Notes: generated from the sequence alone by a model not told the origin. Positions 1-9,289 are shown, numbered from the stretch's first letter. The stretch: 64,000 nucleotides of DNA from Vibrio ulleungensis (GCF_016900875.1 NZ_JAFEUM010000008.1:62001-126000), one strand, 5' to 3'. A program made the numbers and translations.

Positions 1-1
1 T

Positions 2-79
2 TGGAGTATCTTCCTACTGGCTTACTGGGCTCTAGGTATTCCATTGGGCATCCAAGCGCCTTACACTTACACCATGTAA
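2..79 (+). CDS. C-terminal end of an unidentified membrane protein (partial)
   Basis: The window opens inside an open frame that ends at a TAA at 77-79. The last 25 residues are strongly hydrophobic (WSIFLLAYWALGIPLG) and then turn polar (QAPYTYTM), which looks like a final membrane helix with a short tail. A terminator follows directly, so this is the true end of a transcription unit. Too little is visible to name a family. Frame and stop are seen; membrane location is inferred. Confidence 0.5.
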   Translation, partial: WSIFLLAYWALGIPLGIQAPYTYTM

Positions 80-97
80 GTGCTAATCATTTAATTA

Positions 98-123
98 AGC
101 CCTGCATACGCGGGGCTTTTTTT
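98..123 (+). terminator. Intrinsic terminator after the partial first gene
   Basis: A GC-rich stem (AGCCC...GGGCT with CG-rich extension) and a short ATA-type loop are followed by a run of seven T on the plus strand. It separates the upstream gene from tadA. Confidence 0.85.
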
Positions 124-222
124 ATGCCGGTACTTGATTAAATAGGTACCTTTATAATTAGGTGAACAGAGTATTAGAGGCACTTTTTAACGCCTGAAAT
201 CAACTAAGCGAAATGAGCAGTC

Positions 223-729
223 ATGACTAAGCAAAGTGAACAAGATAACGAGTACATGCGAAAAGCCATGTCCTTAGCCTCCCTAGCCGAGCAAGAGGGG
301 GAAGTTCCTGTAGGAGCGTTGTTGGTTCGCAATAATGAAATCATTGCGACAGGGTGGAATAGAAGCATAGGGCAGCACGATGCCACCGCGCACGCAGAGA
401 TACAGGTCATTCGCTCCGCAGGGGAGAAGCTTGAGAACTATCGCCTTACAGATACAACGCTGTACGTAACATTAGAGCCTTGTCCTATGTGTGCAGGGGC
501 GTTGCTTCATAGTCGTGTAGGACGAATAGTCTTTGGCGCTTTTGATGGAAAAGCAGGCGCTGCGGGGAGTGTGTTAAATTTATTCGAGTCTCAGGCTGCG
601 TATCACTATGCTGAGATAGAAGGGGGCGTTTTGGAACTTGAGTGTAAAGCGCAACTGCAAGCATTTTTTAAGCGCAGACGAAAAGAGAAAAAGGAATTGA
701 GAGATAAACTAAAGAAAGGGGAACTTTAG
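223..729 (+). CDS. tadA: tRNA-specific adenosine-34 deaminase
   Basis: TadA converts adenosine to inosine at wobble position 34 of tRNA-Arg(ACG) in the cytoplasm. The 168-residue protein has the zinc-dependent deaminase signature: H57-A-E59, with E59 the proton shuttle, and P86-C87-P-M-C90, where His57, Cys87 and Cys90 bind zinc. The N-terminal EVPVGA stretch and WNRSIGQHDATAHAE match the family closely. The C-terminus is very basic (RRRKEKK), as expected for a tRNA-binding tail. The ATG at 223 gives the usual length. The gene lies between two terminators, so it is probably monocistronic. Neighbours mltF and purL keep the order known from enterics and vibrios. Confidence 0.97.
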   Translation: MTKQSEQDNEYMRKAMSLASLAEQEGEVPVGALLVRNNEIIATGWNRSIGQHDATAHAEIQVIRSAGEKLENYRLTDTTLYVTLEPCPMCAGALLHSRVGRIVFGAFDGKAGAAGSVLNLFESQAAYHYAEIEGGVLELECKAQLQAFFKRRRKEKKELRDKLKKGEL

Positions 730-767
730 CAAACATCAGTCTTTCACCGATGTTTGCTTATTTTTTT
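728..767 (+). terminator. Terminator between tadA and the convergent small gene
   Basis: AGCAAACATC pairs with GATGTTTGCT around an 11-base loop and is followed by TATTTTTTT on the plus strand. It starts at the tadA stop codon and its T tract runs into the 3' end of the convergent small gene. Confidence 0.85.
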
Positions 768-900
768 ACTCTGCCAGAGAGGCGTAAGCGCGAGTGCGCA
801 TAATAACTTTTTTCTTATTATTAGCTAACATACGTTTACGACGATTGGCAGATACGCTTTGTTTTACGAGACGCTTTGATAGCTTGCGTTTCATTCTCAT
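766..900 (-). CDS. Small very basic protein, 44 residues, function unknown
   Basis: This short gene encodes MRMKRKLSKRLVKQ followed by SANRRKRMLANNKKK and ends in YASLAE. About a third of the residues are Lys or Arg, so the protein probably binds RNA or the ribosome, but it is not L34 or another ribosomal protein I recognise. A perfect GGAGG lies 7 bases before the ATG at 900, which supports real translation and this start over the second Met two codons later. The gene sits between convergent tadA and downstream-oriented mltF. Size, composition and ribosome site are seen; RNA binding is inference. Confidence 0.75.
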   Translation of the reverse strand: MRMKRKLSKRLVKQSVSANRRKRMLANNKKKVIMRTRAYASLAE

Positions 901-1070
901 AATACAGCCTCCAACAATGTAGTCGATCGATAATCCTCACCCATTTGTATGGGCTTAAGAACACGTTTTAAAGCACAAATGTTACGAAAGGATGAATAAG
1001 AACCAAAGGATCTTAATCACATTCTACGGTAACAATAATGTAAAAGTTGACGCATTCGTGTGAACTCTAT

Positions 1071-2597
1071 CTATTTTGTGGCAGAGGCCTCATTTGTGGT
1101 GGCCGCGGAAACCTCGTCACCTAACTCTATAGGCGCATTTTCGGTCCCGACAGCCTCAGACTGGGCAGGCACAAGAGGCTGGATCACTTGAATATTATCA
1201 AGATCGATCTCCTCTTCGTTGGCCGGCGTTTTATCGACGTGACCAATGATGCTCTGATAGTAGCGACGAATGTTTTCGACGTAGTTCATCGCCTCATCTC
1301 CACGGGCAAATCCGTAGCGAGTTTGCGAGTAGTATTTTTTTTGTCTAAGCAAGGGTAAACGCTCTTTAACATCACTCCAAAGATCAGGGTTTCCACCTTG
1401 AGCTTTAGTGAGGCGCCTTGCATCCATCATATGACCGAAGCCGACGTTATAGGAGGCTAGGGCAAACCAGGTTTTTTCATGCTCTGCGATGGAATCAGGA
1501 ATACGTTTGACCATTTGACGAAGGTATTTCACGCCGCCTTCTATGGATTGCTCGGGGTCTAGGCGATTGGTCACCCCGACGCTTTTAGCGGTAGGAAGTG
1601 TCAGCATCATCATGCCACGAACACCAGTGGGAGATTTCGCTGATGGATTCCAGTGCGACTCTTGATACGCTACCGCCGCTATAAGTCGCCAGTCAAACTC
1701 TCCGGCGTGCTTTTTAAAAAGTGGTTCCCATTTGGGTAAAGTGCTGTCGATGGCGCGAACAAAAGCCCGAGTATCAACATAATCAAACTGCGAGATATGA
1801 CCCAGATACTTTTCTTCTAACTGAGCCAGTTCTCCGCTCTGTTTGAGTTGGCCAAAAAACTCAATCATTAACGCATATAAGCCTTCGTCATCGGATTTAT
1901 TGGTGTACCAAGTAATAGGTTTATCTTCGGTGAGATCGAACGCAATCGACAAGTTTGGGTATACACGCTGTGCCAGTGACAAATCGACAGAGTTCGCCAC
2001 AGTAAACTGAATGTCTCCCGTGGACACTTGTCTAAGTAAGTCATAGGTATCGGCATCACTGGAGATGACATTGATATCTGGGTGCGTGTCAGCAAGTTGA
2101 TTTAAAGTCGACTCAAAGTGACTGCCATCAACGACATAAACAGGGGCATCGCTTTCACTTAATTGAGCCAGGTTTCTGGGGCGGTTGGTGCCGTTTTGGT
2201 ACACAACTTGTTGGCTCACATAGTAGTAGGCCGGCCCTGATCGGAACTGAGTAAGTCGTTCTGGTGATTGGCTTATACCTGCCGCAACAACGTCAACTTG
2301 GCCCGCTTCTAAGGCTGGAAATAGTCCCGATAAACGATAGGCCGGTTTAATTTCTAAACTCACGCCTATGCTTTCGGCAAAACGATCGGCAAGTTCATAC
2401 TCTAGGCCCGTTGGACCATCAGGACCGATATAGTAAGAAAGCTGATTATTCAGTGTACCGACTCGCAACACACCACGTTTTTGGATTTGTTCGAGTTGAC
2501 TGGTATCTTGTGAGTCGATTTGGCAACCAGTAAGACTAAATACAGCGAGCGACAGAACCACAGTGGTGATGAGCTTGGACAAAACAGAGAACGGCAT
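1071..2597 (-). CDS. mltF: Membrane-bound lytic murein transglycosylase F
   Basis: MltF cleaves the glycan strands of peptidoglycan to 1,6-anhydromuramyl products. The 508-residue protein has an N-terminal signal with a lipobox (L22-T-G-C25, followed by Gln, so probably outer membrane), a type-3 solute-binding-like domain at about 45-270, and a C-terminal SLT domain with the motif AYQESHWNP. Glu313 is the expected catalytic acid, and SPTGVRGMMMLT follows as in MltF. The last 60 residues are low-complexity and acidic. The E. coli enzyme has an N-terminal membrane segment rather than this lipobox. The ATG at 2597 places the signal peptide correctly. Downstream purL diverges from it, as in other gamma-proteobacteria. 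Confidence 0.95.
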   Translation of the reverse strand: MPFSVLSKLITTVVLSLAVFSLTGCQIDSQDTSQLEQIQKRGVLRVGTLNNQLSYYIGPDGPTGLEYELADRFAESIGVSLEIKPAYRLSGLFPALEAGQVDVVAAGISQSPERLTQFRSGPAYYYVSQQVVYQNGTNRPRNLAQLSESDAPVYVVDGSHFESTLNQLADTHPDINVISSDADTYDLLRQVSTGDIQFTVANSVDLSLAQRVYPNLSIAFDLTEDKPITWYTNKSDDEGLYALMIEFFGQLKQSGELAQLEEKYLGHISQFDYVDTRAFVRAIDSTLPKWEPLFKKHAGEFDWRLIAAVAYQESHWNPSAKSPTGVRGMMMLTLPTAKSVGVTNRLDPEQSIEGGVKYLRQMVKRIPDSIAEHEKTWFALASYNVGFGHMMDARRLTKAQGGNPDLWSDVKERLPLLRQKKYYSQTRYGFARGDEAMNYVENIRRYYQSIIGHVDKTPANEEEIDLDNIQVIQPLVPAQSEAVGTENAPIELGDEVSAATTNEASATK

Positions 2598-2720
2598 TGA
2601 TACACTTCAGTTGTCAAATGAGGGCTCAGTTTAGCAAACTCTTTAATGCGTGGAAATCTAAGCCGTAGAGTTTGCTCGTGTACGCACTTCGCCGCAAAGG
2701 TCAGCCGAAAGCAATTATTT

Positions 2721-2736
2721 GCGCAAACGGTTGCTT
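2721..2736 (+). promoter_or_regulatory. PurR-type operator upstream of purL
   Basis: GCGCAAACGGTTGCTT closely matches the purine repressor consensus ACGCAAACGTTTNCNT, with the central CG preserved. It lies about 30 bases upstream of the likely purL -10 box and 143 bases before the start codon. Operator assignment is inferred from the match and from purL being a standard PurR target. Confidence 0.8.
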
Positions 2737-2742
2737 TATGGG

Positions 2743-2771
2743 TTTAGTTCACAAATAAACTGCACTATAAT
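2743..2771 (+). promoter_or_regulatory. Probable sigma-70 promoter of purL
   Basis: A perfect TATAAT stands at 2766-2771. The best -35 at 17-base spacing is TTTAGT (2743-2748), which is weak. The PurR box lies just upstream of it. Confidence 0.6.
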
Positions 2772-2878
2772 ACGCGAAAAATTAAGCAGTCTATTATTGG
2801 TATAGGTTTAGGCCCGACACTAAGTGCCTGAATTTATTCCAATATTTTCTTAATCAATTGCATAAGAGACCTAAGCAC

Positions 2879-5800
2879 ATGAGAATTTTGCGTGGTTCCC
2901 CAGCTCTTTCTGAGTTTCGCGTTAACAAGCTACTTGAACTTTGCCGTGAGCAAGACCTGCCAGTTACTGGTCTTTACGCTGAGTTTATGCACTTCGCTGA
3001 CTTAAGCACCGAGCTCGATGAGGCTGAGTTAGACAAGCTAGAAAAGCTACTAACCTATGGCCCAACCATTGAAGAGCACGAGCCTCAAGGTCTTCTCCTA
3101 CTGGTAACACCTCGTCCCGGGACGATTTCGCCTTGGTCTTCTAAGTCGACCGACATTGCACACAACTGCGGTTTAGCTAAAGTCACTCGTCTAGAGCGCG
3201 GCACCGCTTATTACATCGAGTCATCACAGCCGTTAGACGCAGAGCAGACTAACGCAATAAAAGCGTTGGTCCACGACCGAATGATGGAAGTTGTGTTTGG
3301 TGAGCTAGAGGCAACAACAGCGCTGTTTACAACAGCAGAGCCCGCTCCAGTAGCGCAAGTGGACATTTTGTCTGGTGGTCGCCAAGCATTGTCTGAGGCG
3401 AACGTATCACTTGGACTTGCGTTGGCCGAAGATGAGATTGATTACTTAGTCGAAAACTTTACTAAACTGGGCCGTAACCCGAATGACATCGAGCTAATGA
3501 TGTTTGCGCAGGCAAACTCAGAGCACTGTCGCCACAAAATTTTTAACGCTGACTGGACTATCGATGGCGAGAAGCAAGATAAGTCTCTGTTCAAAATGAT
3601 CAAAAACACCTTTGAGGTGACTCCTGACCACGTATTGTCTGCGTACAAAGATAATGCGGCAGTAATGGAAGGTTCAAAGGTGGGGCGCTTCTTTCCGAAC
3701 CCAGAAACTCGTGAATATGACTACCATCATGAGGCCGCTCATATCCTAATGAAGGTGGAAACACACAACCACCCAACCGCGATATCTCCTTGGCCTGGCG
3801 CATCGACAGGCTCTGGTGGTGAAATTCGTGATGAGGGCGCAACCGGTATTGGTGGCAAACCTAAAGCTGGTTTGGTGGGTTTCACTACCTCTAACCTACG
3901 TATCCCAGGATTTGAACAGCCTTGGGAAACCGACTTTGGTAAGCCAGGCCGTATTGTCAACGCGTTAGATATAATGACAGAAGGCCCGTTAGGTGGCGCT
4001 GCATTTAACAACGAGTTTGGTCGTCCTAACCTTCTGGGTTACTTCCGTACATACGAAGAGAAAGTGACGTCACATGCAGGCGAAGAGATCCGTGGTTACC
4101 ACAAGCCGATTATGATCGCTGGTGGTATGGGTAATATTCGTGACGAGCATGTTCAAAAGAAAGAGATCCCAGTAGGCGCTAAGCTGATTGTACTCGGCGG
4201 TCCTGCAATGAACATCGGCCTTGGTGGTGGCGCCGCGTCGTCAATGGCTTCTGGCCAGTCGGCAGAAGATCTTGATTTTGCTTCCGTGCAGCGTGAAAAC
4301 CCAGAAATGGAGCGCCGCTGTCAAGAAGTGATCGATCGCTGTTGGCAGCTTGGCGATGCCAACCCAATTGCCTTTATTCATGACGTGGGCGCGGGTGGTA
4401 TTTCTAATGCTCTACCTGAATTGTGTGACGATGGTGAGCGCGGGGGTAAATTCCAACTGCGTGACGTGCCAAATGATGAGTTGAGCATGAGCCCACTCGA
4501 AATTTGGTGTAACGAATCTCAAGAGCGATATGTTATGGCTGTCGCGCAAGAGGACATGGCGACATTTGATGCTATCTGTAAGCGCGAACGCGCTCCTTAC
4601 GCAGTCGTAGGTGAAGCAACAGAAGAGCGTCATCTTACACTAGAAGATAGCCATTTCGAGAATACACCTATCGACATGCCGATGGACATCTTATTAGGTA
4701 AAACGCCTAAGATGCATCGTGATGCTAAAACATTAAAAGTTGATAGCCCTGCGCTAGAACGTGACGGCATCGAACTTAATGAAGCGGTCGATCGCGTACT
4801 TCGTTTGCCAACAGTGGCTGAAAAAACCTTCCTAATTACCATTGGCGACCGTTCAGTAACCGGTCTTGTTGCTCGTGACCAAATGGTTGGCCCTTGGCAG
4901 GTACCTGTCGCTAACTGTGCAGTGACCGCTGCAAGTTACGACTCTTACCATGGTGAAGCGATGTCGATGGGCGAGCGTACACCCGTTGCACTCCTCGACT
5001 TTGGTGCGTCTGCGCGCCTCGCAGTAGGTGAATCTCTGACCAATATCGCCGGTACAGATATTGGCGATATTAAGCGAATCAAACTGTCGGCTAACTGGAT
5101 GTCCCCAGCGGGCCACCCAGGTGAAGACGCTGGATTATACGAAGCGGTTAAAGCGGTAGGTGAAGAGCTGTGTCCAGCACTGGGCCTAACTATTCCAGTT
5201 GGTAAAGACTCAATGTCAATGAAAACCAAGTGGAACGAAAACGGTGAAGATAAAGAAGTCACTTCACCATTGTCTCTGGTTATTACCGCGTTTGGACGAG
5301 TGCAAGACGTACGCAGAACAGTGACGCCTCAGCTAAGAACAGACAAAGGCGACTCTAGTCTATTGTTGGTTGATTTAGGTAATGGCAAAAACCGTTTAGG
5401 CGCAACAGCGCTGGCTCAAGTGTACAAACAGTTGGGTGATAAACCTGCTGACGTTGATAATGCAGAGCAGCTTAAAGGCTTCTTTGACGCTATGCAGACC
5501 CTAGTTCGTGAAGATAAGTTACTGGCTTACCACGATAAAGGTGATGGTGGTTTATTTGTTACATTGGCCGAAATGGCGTTTGCAGGACATTGCGGCGTTA
5601 ACGCTGACATCTCGGCACTCGGTGACGATACGCTTGCAGCGCTGTTTAACGAAGAGCTAGGCGCTGTCATTCAGGTGACTAATAGCCAACTTGAGAGCGT
5701 GAAATCGGTATTGGCAGCTCACGGTCTGGAAGACTGTTCACATGTGATTGGTGCGGTTGAAGCATCTGATTCATTAGTGATCACTGCAGGCTCTAACACC

Positions 5801-6772
5801 CTATTGGAACGTAACCGTACTGAGCTAAGAACCATTTGGGCTGAAACCACCCATAAAATGCAAGCGCTTCGTGACAATCCTTCGTGTGCAGACCAAGAGT
5901 TTGCAGCTAAGCAAGACAACACCGACCCAGGCCTAAATGTTAAGCTAAGCTTTGACGTCAACGAAGACATCGCGGCACCATTTATTGCTACAGGTGCCAA
6001 GCCTAAAATGGCTATTTTGCGTGAGCAAGGGGTGAACTCTCATGTTGAGATGGCGGCTGCGTTTAACCGCGCTGGCTTTGATGCCATTGATGTTCACATG
6101 AGCGATATCCTATCGGCTCAGGCTGTACTCGACGAGTACAACGGGCTGGTAGCCTGTGGAGGCTTCTCATACGGCGACGTGTTGGGCGCCGGTGAAGGCT
6201 GGGCAAAATCGGTGCTATTTAACGCATCGGCTCGTGACCAATTTGAAAGCTTCTTTAACCGTCAAGATACCTTCTCTCTAGGGGTGTGCAACGGTTGTCA
6301 AATGCTGTCAAACTTGCGTGAACTTATTCCAGGCGCAGACCTGTGGCCACGTTTCGTACGCAACGAATCTGAGCGTTTTGAAGCGCGCTTTAGCTTGGTA
6401 GAGGTGCAAAAGTCAGACTCTGTGTTCTTTAACGGCATGGAAGGCTCTCGCATGCCTATCGCCGTCTCTCACGGTGAAGGCCGAGTAGAAGTGCGCGATT
6501 CGCAGCACCTTTCGGCGATAGAGCAATCAGGTACTGTGGCACTGCGTTACGTCGATAACCATGGCAATGCAACACAGCAATATCCAAATAACCCAAATGG
6601 TTCGCCAAACGCGATCACCGGTTTAACCACAACGGATGGACGCATTACTATAATGATGCCTCACCCTGAGCGTGTTTTCCGTACGGTTGCTAACTCATGG
6701 CACCCAGAAGATTGGGGTGAAAATAGTGCGTGGATGCGTATGTTCCAAAATGCACGCAAGAATTTAGGCTAG
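2879..6772 (+). CDS. purL: Phosphoribosylformylglycinamidine synthase
   Basis: PurL makes FGAM from FGAR, glutamine and ATP, the fourth step of purine synthesis. The 1297-residue protein is the large single-chain type: N-terminal PurS-like region (MRILRGSPALSEFRVNKLL), linker, two AIRS-like ATP domains (HNHPTAISPWPGASTG near residue 300, then a second set), and a C-terminal class I glutaminase with nucleophile Cys1137 in GVCNGCQML and the catalytic pair in HPERVFR. The frame is open seven codons further to a TTG at 2858, but the ATG at 2879 matches the family N-terminus and is preferred. A PurR box and TATAAT lie upstream, a terminator downstream. The gene is monocistronic. Confidence 0.98.
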   Translation: MRILRGSPALSEFRVNKLLELCREQDLPVTGLYAEFMHFADLSTELDEAELDKLEKLLTYGPTIEEHEPQGLLLLVTPRPGTISPWSSKSTDIAHNCGLAKVTRLERGTAYYIESSQPLDAEQTNAIKALVHDRMMEVVFGELEATTALFTTAEPAPVAQVDILSGGRQALSEANVSLGLALAEDEIDYLVENFTKLGRNPNDIELMMFAQANSEHCRHKIFNADWTIDGEKQDKSLFKMIKNTFEVTPDHVLSAYKDNAAVMEGSKVGRFFPNPETREYDYHHEAAHILMKVETHNHPTAISPWPGASTGSGGEIRDEGATGIGGKPKAGLVGFTTSNLRIPGFEQPWETDFGKPGRIVNALDIMTEGPLGGAAFNNEFGRPNLLGYFRTYEEKVTSHAGEEIRGYHKPIMIAGGMGNIRDEHVQKKEIPVGAKLIVLGGPAMNIGLGGGAASSMASGQSAEDLDFASVQRENPEMERRCQEVIDRCWQLGDANPIAFIHDVGAGGISNALPELCDDGERGGKFQLRDVPNDELSMSPLEIWCNESQERYVMAVAQEDMATFDAICKRERAPYAVVGEATEERHLTLEDSHFENTPIDMPMDILLGKTPKMHRDAKTLKVDSPALERDGIELNEAVDRVLRLPTVAEKTFLITIGDRSVTGLVARDQMVGPWQVPVANCAVTAASYDSYHGEAMSMGERTPVALLDFGASARLAVGESLTNIAGTDIGDIKRIKLSANWMSPAGHPGEDAGLYEAVKAVGEELCPALGLTIPVGKDSMSMKTKWNENGEDKEVTSPLSLVITAFGRVQDVRRTVTPQLRTDKGDSSLLLVDLGNGKNRLGATALAQVYKQLGDKPADVDNAEQLKGFFDAMQTLVREDKLLAYHDKGDGGLFVTLAEMAFAGHCGVNADISALGDDTLAALFNEELGAVIQVTNSQLESVKSVLAAHGLEDCSHVIGAVEASDSLVITAGSNTLLERNRTELRTIWAETTHKMQALRDNPSCADQEFAAKQDNTDPGLNVKLSFDVNEDIAAPFIATGAKPKMAILREQGVNSHVEMAAAFNRAGFDAIDVHMSDILSAQAVLDEYNGLVACGGFSYGDVLGAGEGWAKSVLFNASARDQFESFFNRQDTFSLGVCNGCQMLSNLRELIPGADLWPRFVRNESERFEARFSLVEVQKSDSVFFNGMEGSRMPIAVSHGEGRVEVRDSQHLSAIEQSGTVALRYVDNHGNATQQYPNNPNGSPNAITGLTTTDGRITIMMPHPERVFRTVANSWHPEDWGENSAWMRMFQNARKNLG

Positions 6773-6792
6773 ATGCCTAATTCTAAAATAGA

Positions 6793-6822
6793 AATGCCGC
6801 TCTTATGAGTGGCATTTTTTTT
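6793..6822 (+). terminator. purL terminator
   Basis: AATGCCGCTC pairs with GAGTGGCATT (one G-U) around TTAT and is followed by nine T. Confidence 0.9.
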
Positions 6823-6894
6823 TAAGAAAGTAGTAAAAAACAAATTATTTCGTCTACTGTTATTGAGAGCGTTAATTCAAAAGGGACGAGTAAA

Positions 6895-7434
6895 ATGAAG
6901 AAAATGACATTGAAAGCAGTGGGAACGTTGGTTATCGCAGGATCACTTGCAGGGTGTGTGGGTTCAAATGCGGTTACCGAAAAATTGATGATGTTTAACG
7001 TTGAAGTGGTTGATAACCGCTATGCCCGTGCAGGGGTCAACTTATTACTGTCACCTGTCTACGCCATTACGGTTGCAGTGGACTATGTCGTAGTTAACTC
7101 CATCGAATTTTGGACGGGAAAAAACCCATTAAATGGTAAGCCGCATATTTTTGATATGAAAGTCGATACCATGATGGACATTAATGATGATCTCGCTCCG
7201 ACGCTAACAGATGCACCTTTGGATCCGATTTCGAACAATCGTATGATTGAAAAAGGCACCATGCAGAAAATTGATGAAAATACCTTCATCATGGATATTG
7301 TCTACAACGATGGTGCAGAGGCAACCTTAATGGGGGTTCGCCGCGGTGAAAATGTCAGTTACTATATGGATGGCGTATTGATCTCTCAAACCACAATGAG
7401 TCAACTGCAAATGTTAGCTGATGGTCAAATTTAG
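6895..7434 (+). CDS. DUF3332 family lipoprotein
   Basis: The 179-residue product has a lipoprotein signal (basic N-terminus, hydrophobic core, then LAGC at about residues 19-22), so it is probably anchored in the cell envelope. The mature part reads NVEVVDNRYARAGVNLLLSP and later VVNSIEFWTGKNP, which I recognise as DUF3332, a family common in vibrios and of unknown function. A weakly hydrophobic stretch at about residues 43-66 could contact the membrane. The gene has its own terminator and no partner gene, so context gives no function. The ATG at 6895 follows a GGGACGAG ribosome site. Family assignment is from memory of the conserved motif. Confidence 0.8.
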   Translation: MKKMTLKAVGTLVIAGSLAGCVGSNAVTEKLMMFNVEVVDNRYARAGVNLLLSPVYAITVAVDYVVVNSIEFWTGKNPLNGKPHIFDMKVDTMMDINDDLAPTLTDAPLDPISNNRMIEKGTMQKIDENTFIMDIVYNDGAEATLMGVRRGENVSYYMDGVLISQTTMSQLQMLADGQI

Positions 7435-7462
7435 ACTGTTCTAGCGCGCTAAGCAGAATCAA

Positions 7463-7492
7463 AAAGGGCTTACTTTAAAAGTAAGCCCTTTT
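7463..7492. terminator. Bidirectional terminator between the DUF3332 gene and pepD
   Basis: AAAGGGCTTAC pairs with GTAAGCCCTTT around a TTTAAAA loop. T-rich sequence flanks both sides, so it can end both convergent genes. Confidence 0.85.
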
Positions 7493-7523
7493 GCTTTGCG
7501 AGTATTATTGCTAGTCGCAATCT

Positions 7524-8996
7524 CTACGCTTTGGTTGGAATCGCTTCTAAAATACCCTGCATTTGCTGCCAATATAGGTCTACTGACGCAATCTCTACTT
7601 TCTCGTCGGGAGAGTGAGGGAATTTGATTGTTGGGCCAAATGAAACCATATCCATCTCTGGGTACGGTTCTTTAAAAAGACCACATTCAAGTCCAGCATG
7701 GATAACCATGATGTTAGGTTTATGACCGTATATACCTTGGTACATGCTTCTAAATAATGCCATGATCTCTGAGTCAGGATCCGGCTTCCAGCCCGGATAC
7801 GTGCCAGAGAATTCAATGTGTGCACCAGCCAATTCTGCCAGTGAGGCAAGATGGCTTTCTACTTGTTCACGACCCGAGTCAATCAATGAGCGAATCAAAA
7901 ACAGTACATTAATTTTGTCTGTATCGGTGGTGATGACGCCTAGGTTTAGTGAGGTTTCAACCACTCCTGCTATGTCATCACTCATGCGAACGACTCCGTT
8001 AGGGGCGCTGTTTAGCGTAGCGATGAGTTGCTTTTGCGAAGTACTGTCTAGCACGTCATAAGACTCTGTGTATGGCTGAAGCAATACTTGGATATCGGTT
8101 TCTATCTTGCCTAGTTCTTGGGAAAGCAGCGATTGGTAGTGCTCAACAAGCGCGTTGAGCTGACTTTCATTTGCCGTAGGTAGAGATACCACAGCAGACG
8201 CTTCTCTAGGAATCGCATTACGTAAGGTACCGCCGTTAAATTGACTTAGTTGCAGTCCAAGCTCGTCCGCGTGCCCTGCCAAAAAACGTGCCAGCAATTT
8301 GTTTGCATTGCCACGGCCAGTGTGAATGTCGCACCCAGAGTGGCCACCTTTTAAGCCTTTGACTATCAATTTGAAGGCTGTGCTATTTACCGCAGGATCT
8401 TGGCGTGAGATGGACAGTGTCATAGCACCATCCACGCCGCCCGCGCAGCCCATGTAAACTTCACCTTCTTGTTCAGAGTCGGTGTTAAGCAAAATGTCAC
8501 CCGATAGCCAGTTTTCTTTAAGGCCAAATGCGCCTGTCATTCCAGCTTCTTCATCGATGGTAAGCAATACTTCGATAGGGCCGTGGGCAATTTCCTCAGA
8601 GTCCAACACCGCTAAGCATGACGCCATGCCAATGCCGTTGTCCGCACCTAAGGTTGTTCCAGTAGCCGTTACCCACTCCCCGTCAATGTATGGTTTGATT
8701 GGATCAGCGGCAAAATCGTGGTCAGTGTCTTCATTTTTTTGCGGCACCATGTCGATGTGCGCTTGAAGTACTACAGTTTTCTTATTCTCGTTGCCCGCTG
8801 TGGCTGGCTTTTTAATGAGCACATTGCCTGTTTCATCGCGAGAGACATCAAACCCTTTTCCTGTTGCCCAAGTAATAATGTGTTGTGCCAGTGCTTCTTC
8901 ATGCTTAGAAGGATGCGGAATAGAGCAGATCGTTGAGAAAAATGGCCAGATTGGGTTGGTGGTGCGTTGTTGAATTGACGCCAGAAAGTCTGTCAT
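7524..8996 (-). CDS. pepD: Aminoacyl-histidine dipeptidase (peptidase D, M20C)
   Basis: PepD hydrolyses Xaa-His and other dipeptides in the cytoplasm with a two-zinc centre. The 490-residue protein aligns along its length with the enteric enzyme: QAHIDMVPQK with His80 as a metal ligand, TTLGADNG with bridging Asp119, IDEEAG with Glu149 as general base and Glu150 as metal ligand, the lid domain (KGGHSGCDIHTGRGNAN), and C-terminal AGLECGLF and GPTIKFPHSPDE. The frame also offers a GTG one codon earlier (8999), but AAGGAG lies 6 bases before the ATG at 8996, which I prefer. The gene is alone on the minus strand, ending at a shared terminator. Confidence 0.97.
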   Translation of the reverse strand: MTDFLASIQQRTTNPIWPFFSTICSIPHPSKHEEALAQHIITWATGKGFDVSRDETGNVLIKKPATAGNENKKTVVLQAHIDMVPQKNEDTDHDFAADPIKPYIDGEWVTATGTTLGADNGIGMASCLAVLDSEEIAHGPIEVLLTIDEEAGMTGAFGLKENWLSGDILLNTDSEQEGEVYMGCAGGVDGAMTLSISRQDPAVNSTAFKLIVKGLKGGHSGCDIHTGRGNANKLLARFLAGHADELGLQLSQFNGGTLRNAIPREASAVVSLPTANESQLNALVEHYQSLLSQELGKIETDIQVLLQPYTESYDVLDSTSQKQLIATLNSAPNGVVRMSDDIAGVVETSLNLGVITTDTDKINVLFLIRSLIDSGREQVESHLASLAELAGAHIEFSGTYPGWKPDPDSEIMALFRSMYQGIYGHKPNIMVIHAGLECGLFKEPYPEMDMVSFGPTIKFPHSPDEKVEIASVDLYWQQMQGILEAIPTKA

Positions 8997-9000
8997 CACA

Positions 9001-9260
9001 ATCTCCTTATAGTGTGGGCACCCTATTTGGGTACTCCTAATTATTGGTTGTAGTGCTAGATGTCGCTTAGCACAACATCTGATGCTATTGATGCGCGCAT
9101 TGGATGAAATTAACGACTGATATTAACTCTTTTTACAACATTTTTAAAACAACAAACCAATAAACTTCTCGAGACTAGCCGGGATAAATGTAATTAATTT
9201 ACCGAATAAAATATATAGGAACGCCTAAAAGCGGATAATTTGGCCATTTCTCACGAAAAT
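9001..9260. other. Gene-free stretch upstream of pepD
   Basis: This AT-rich sequence contains the pepD ribosome site at its left edge. I see no convincing reading frame, repeat or strong promoter in it. The pepD promoter must be here but I cannot single it out. Confidence 0.5.
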
Positions 9261-9261
9261 C

Positions 9262-9289
9262 TTGTAATTAACTTTCAGTTTGATAGAAT
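9262..9289 (+). promoter_or_regulatory. Candidate promoter of an orphan small transcript
   Basis: TTGTAA (9262-9267) and TAGAAT (9284-9289) are 16 bases apart. Transcription would start near 9296 and run to the terminator ending near 9467. Confidence 0.45.

Noticed and set aside
2858..2878. TTG start adding seven residues to PurL
   Set aside because: The ATG at 2879 begins the conserved family N-terminus and the extension is not family-like.
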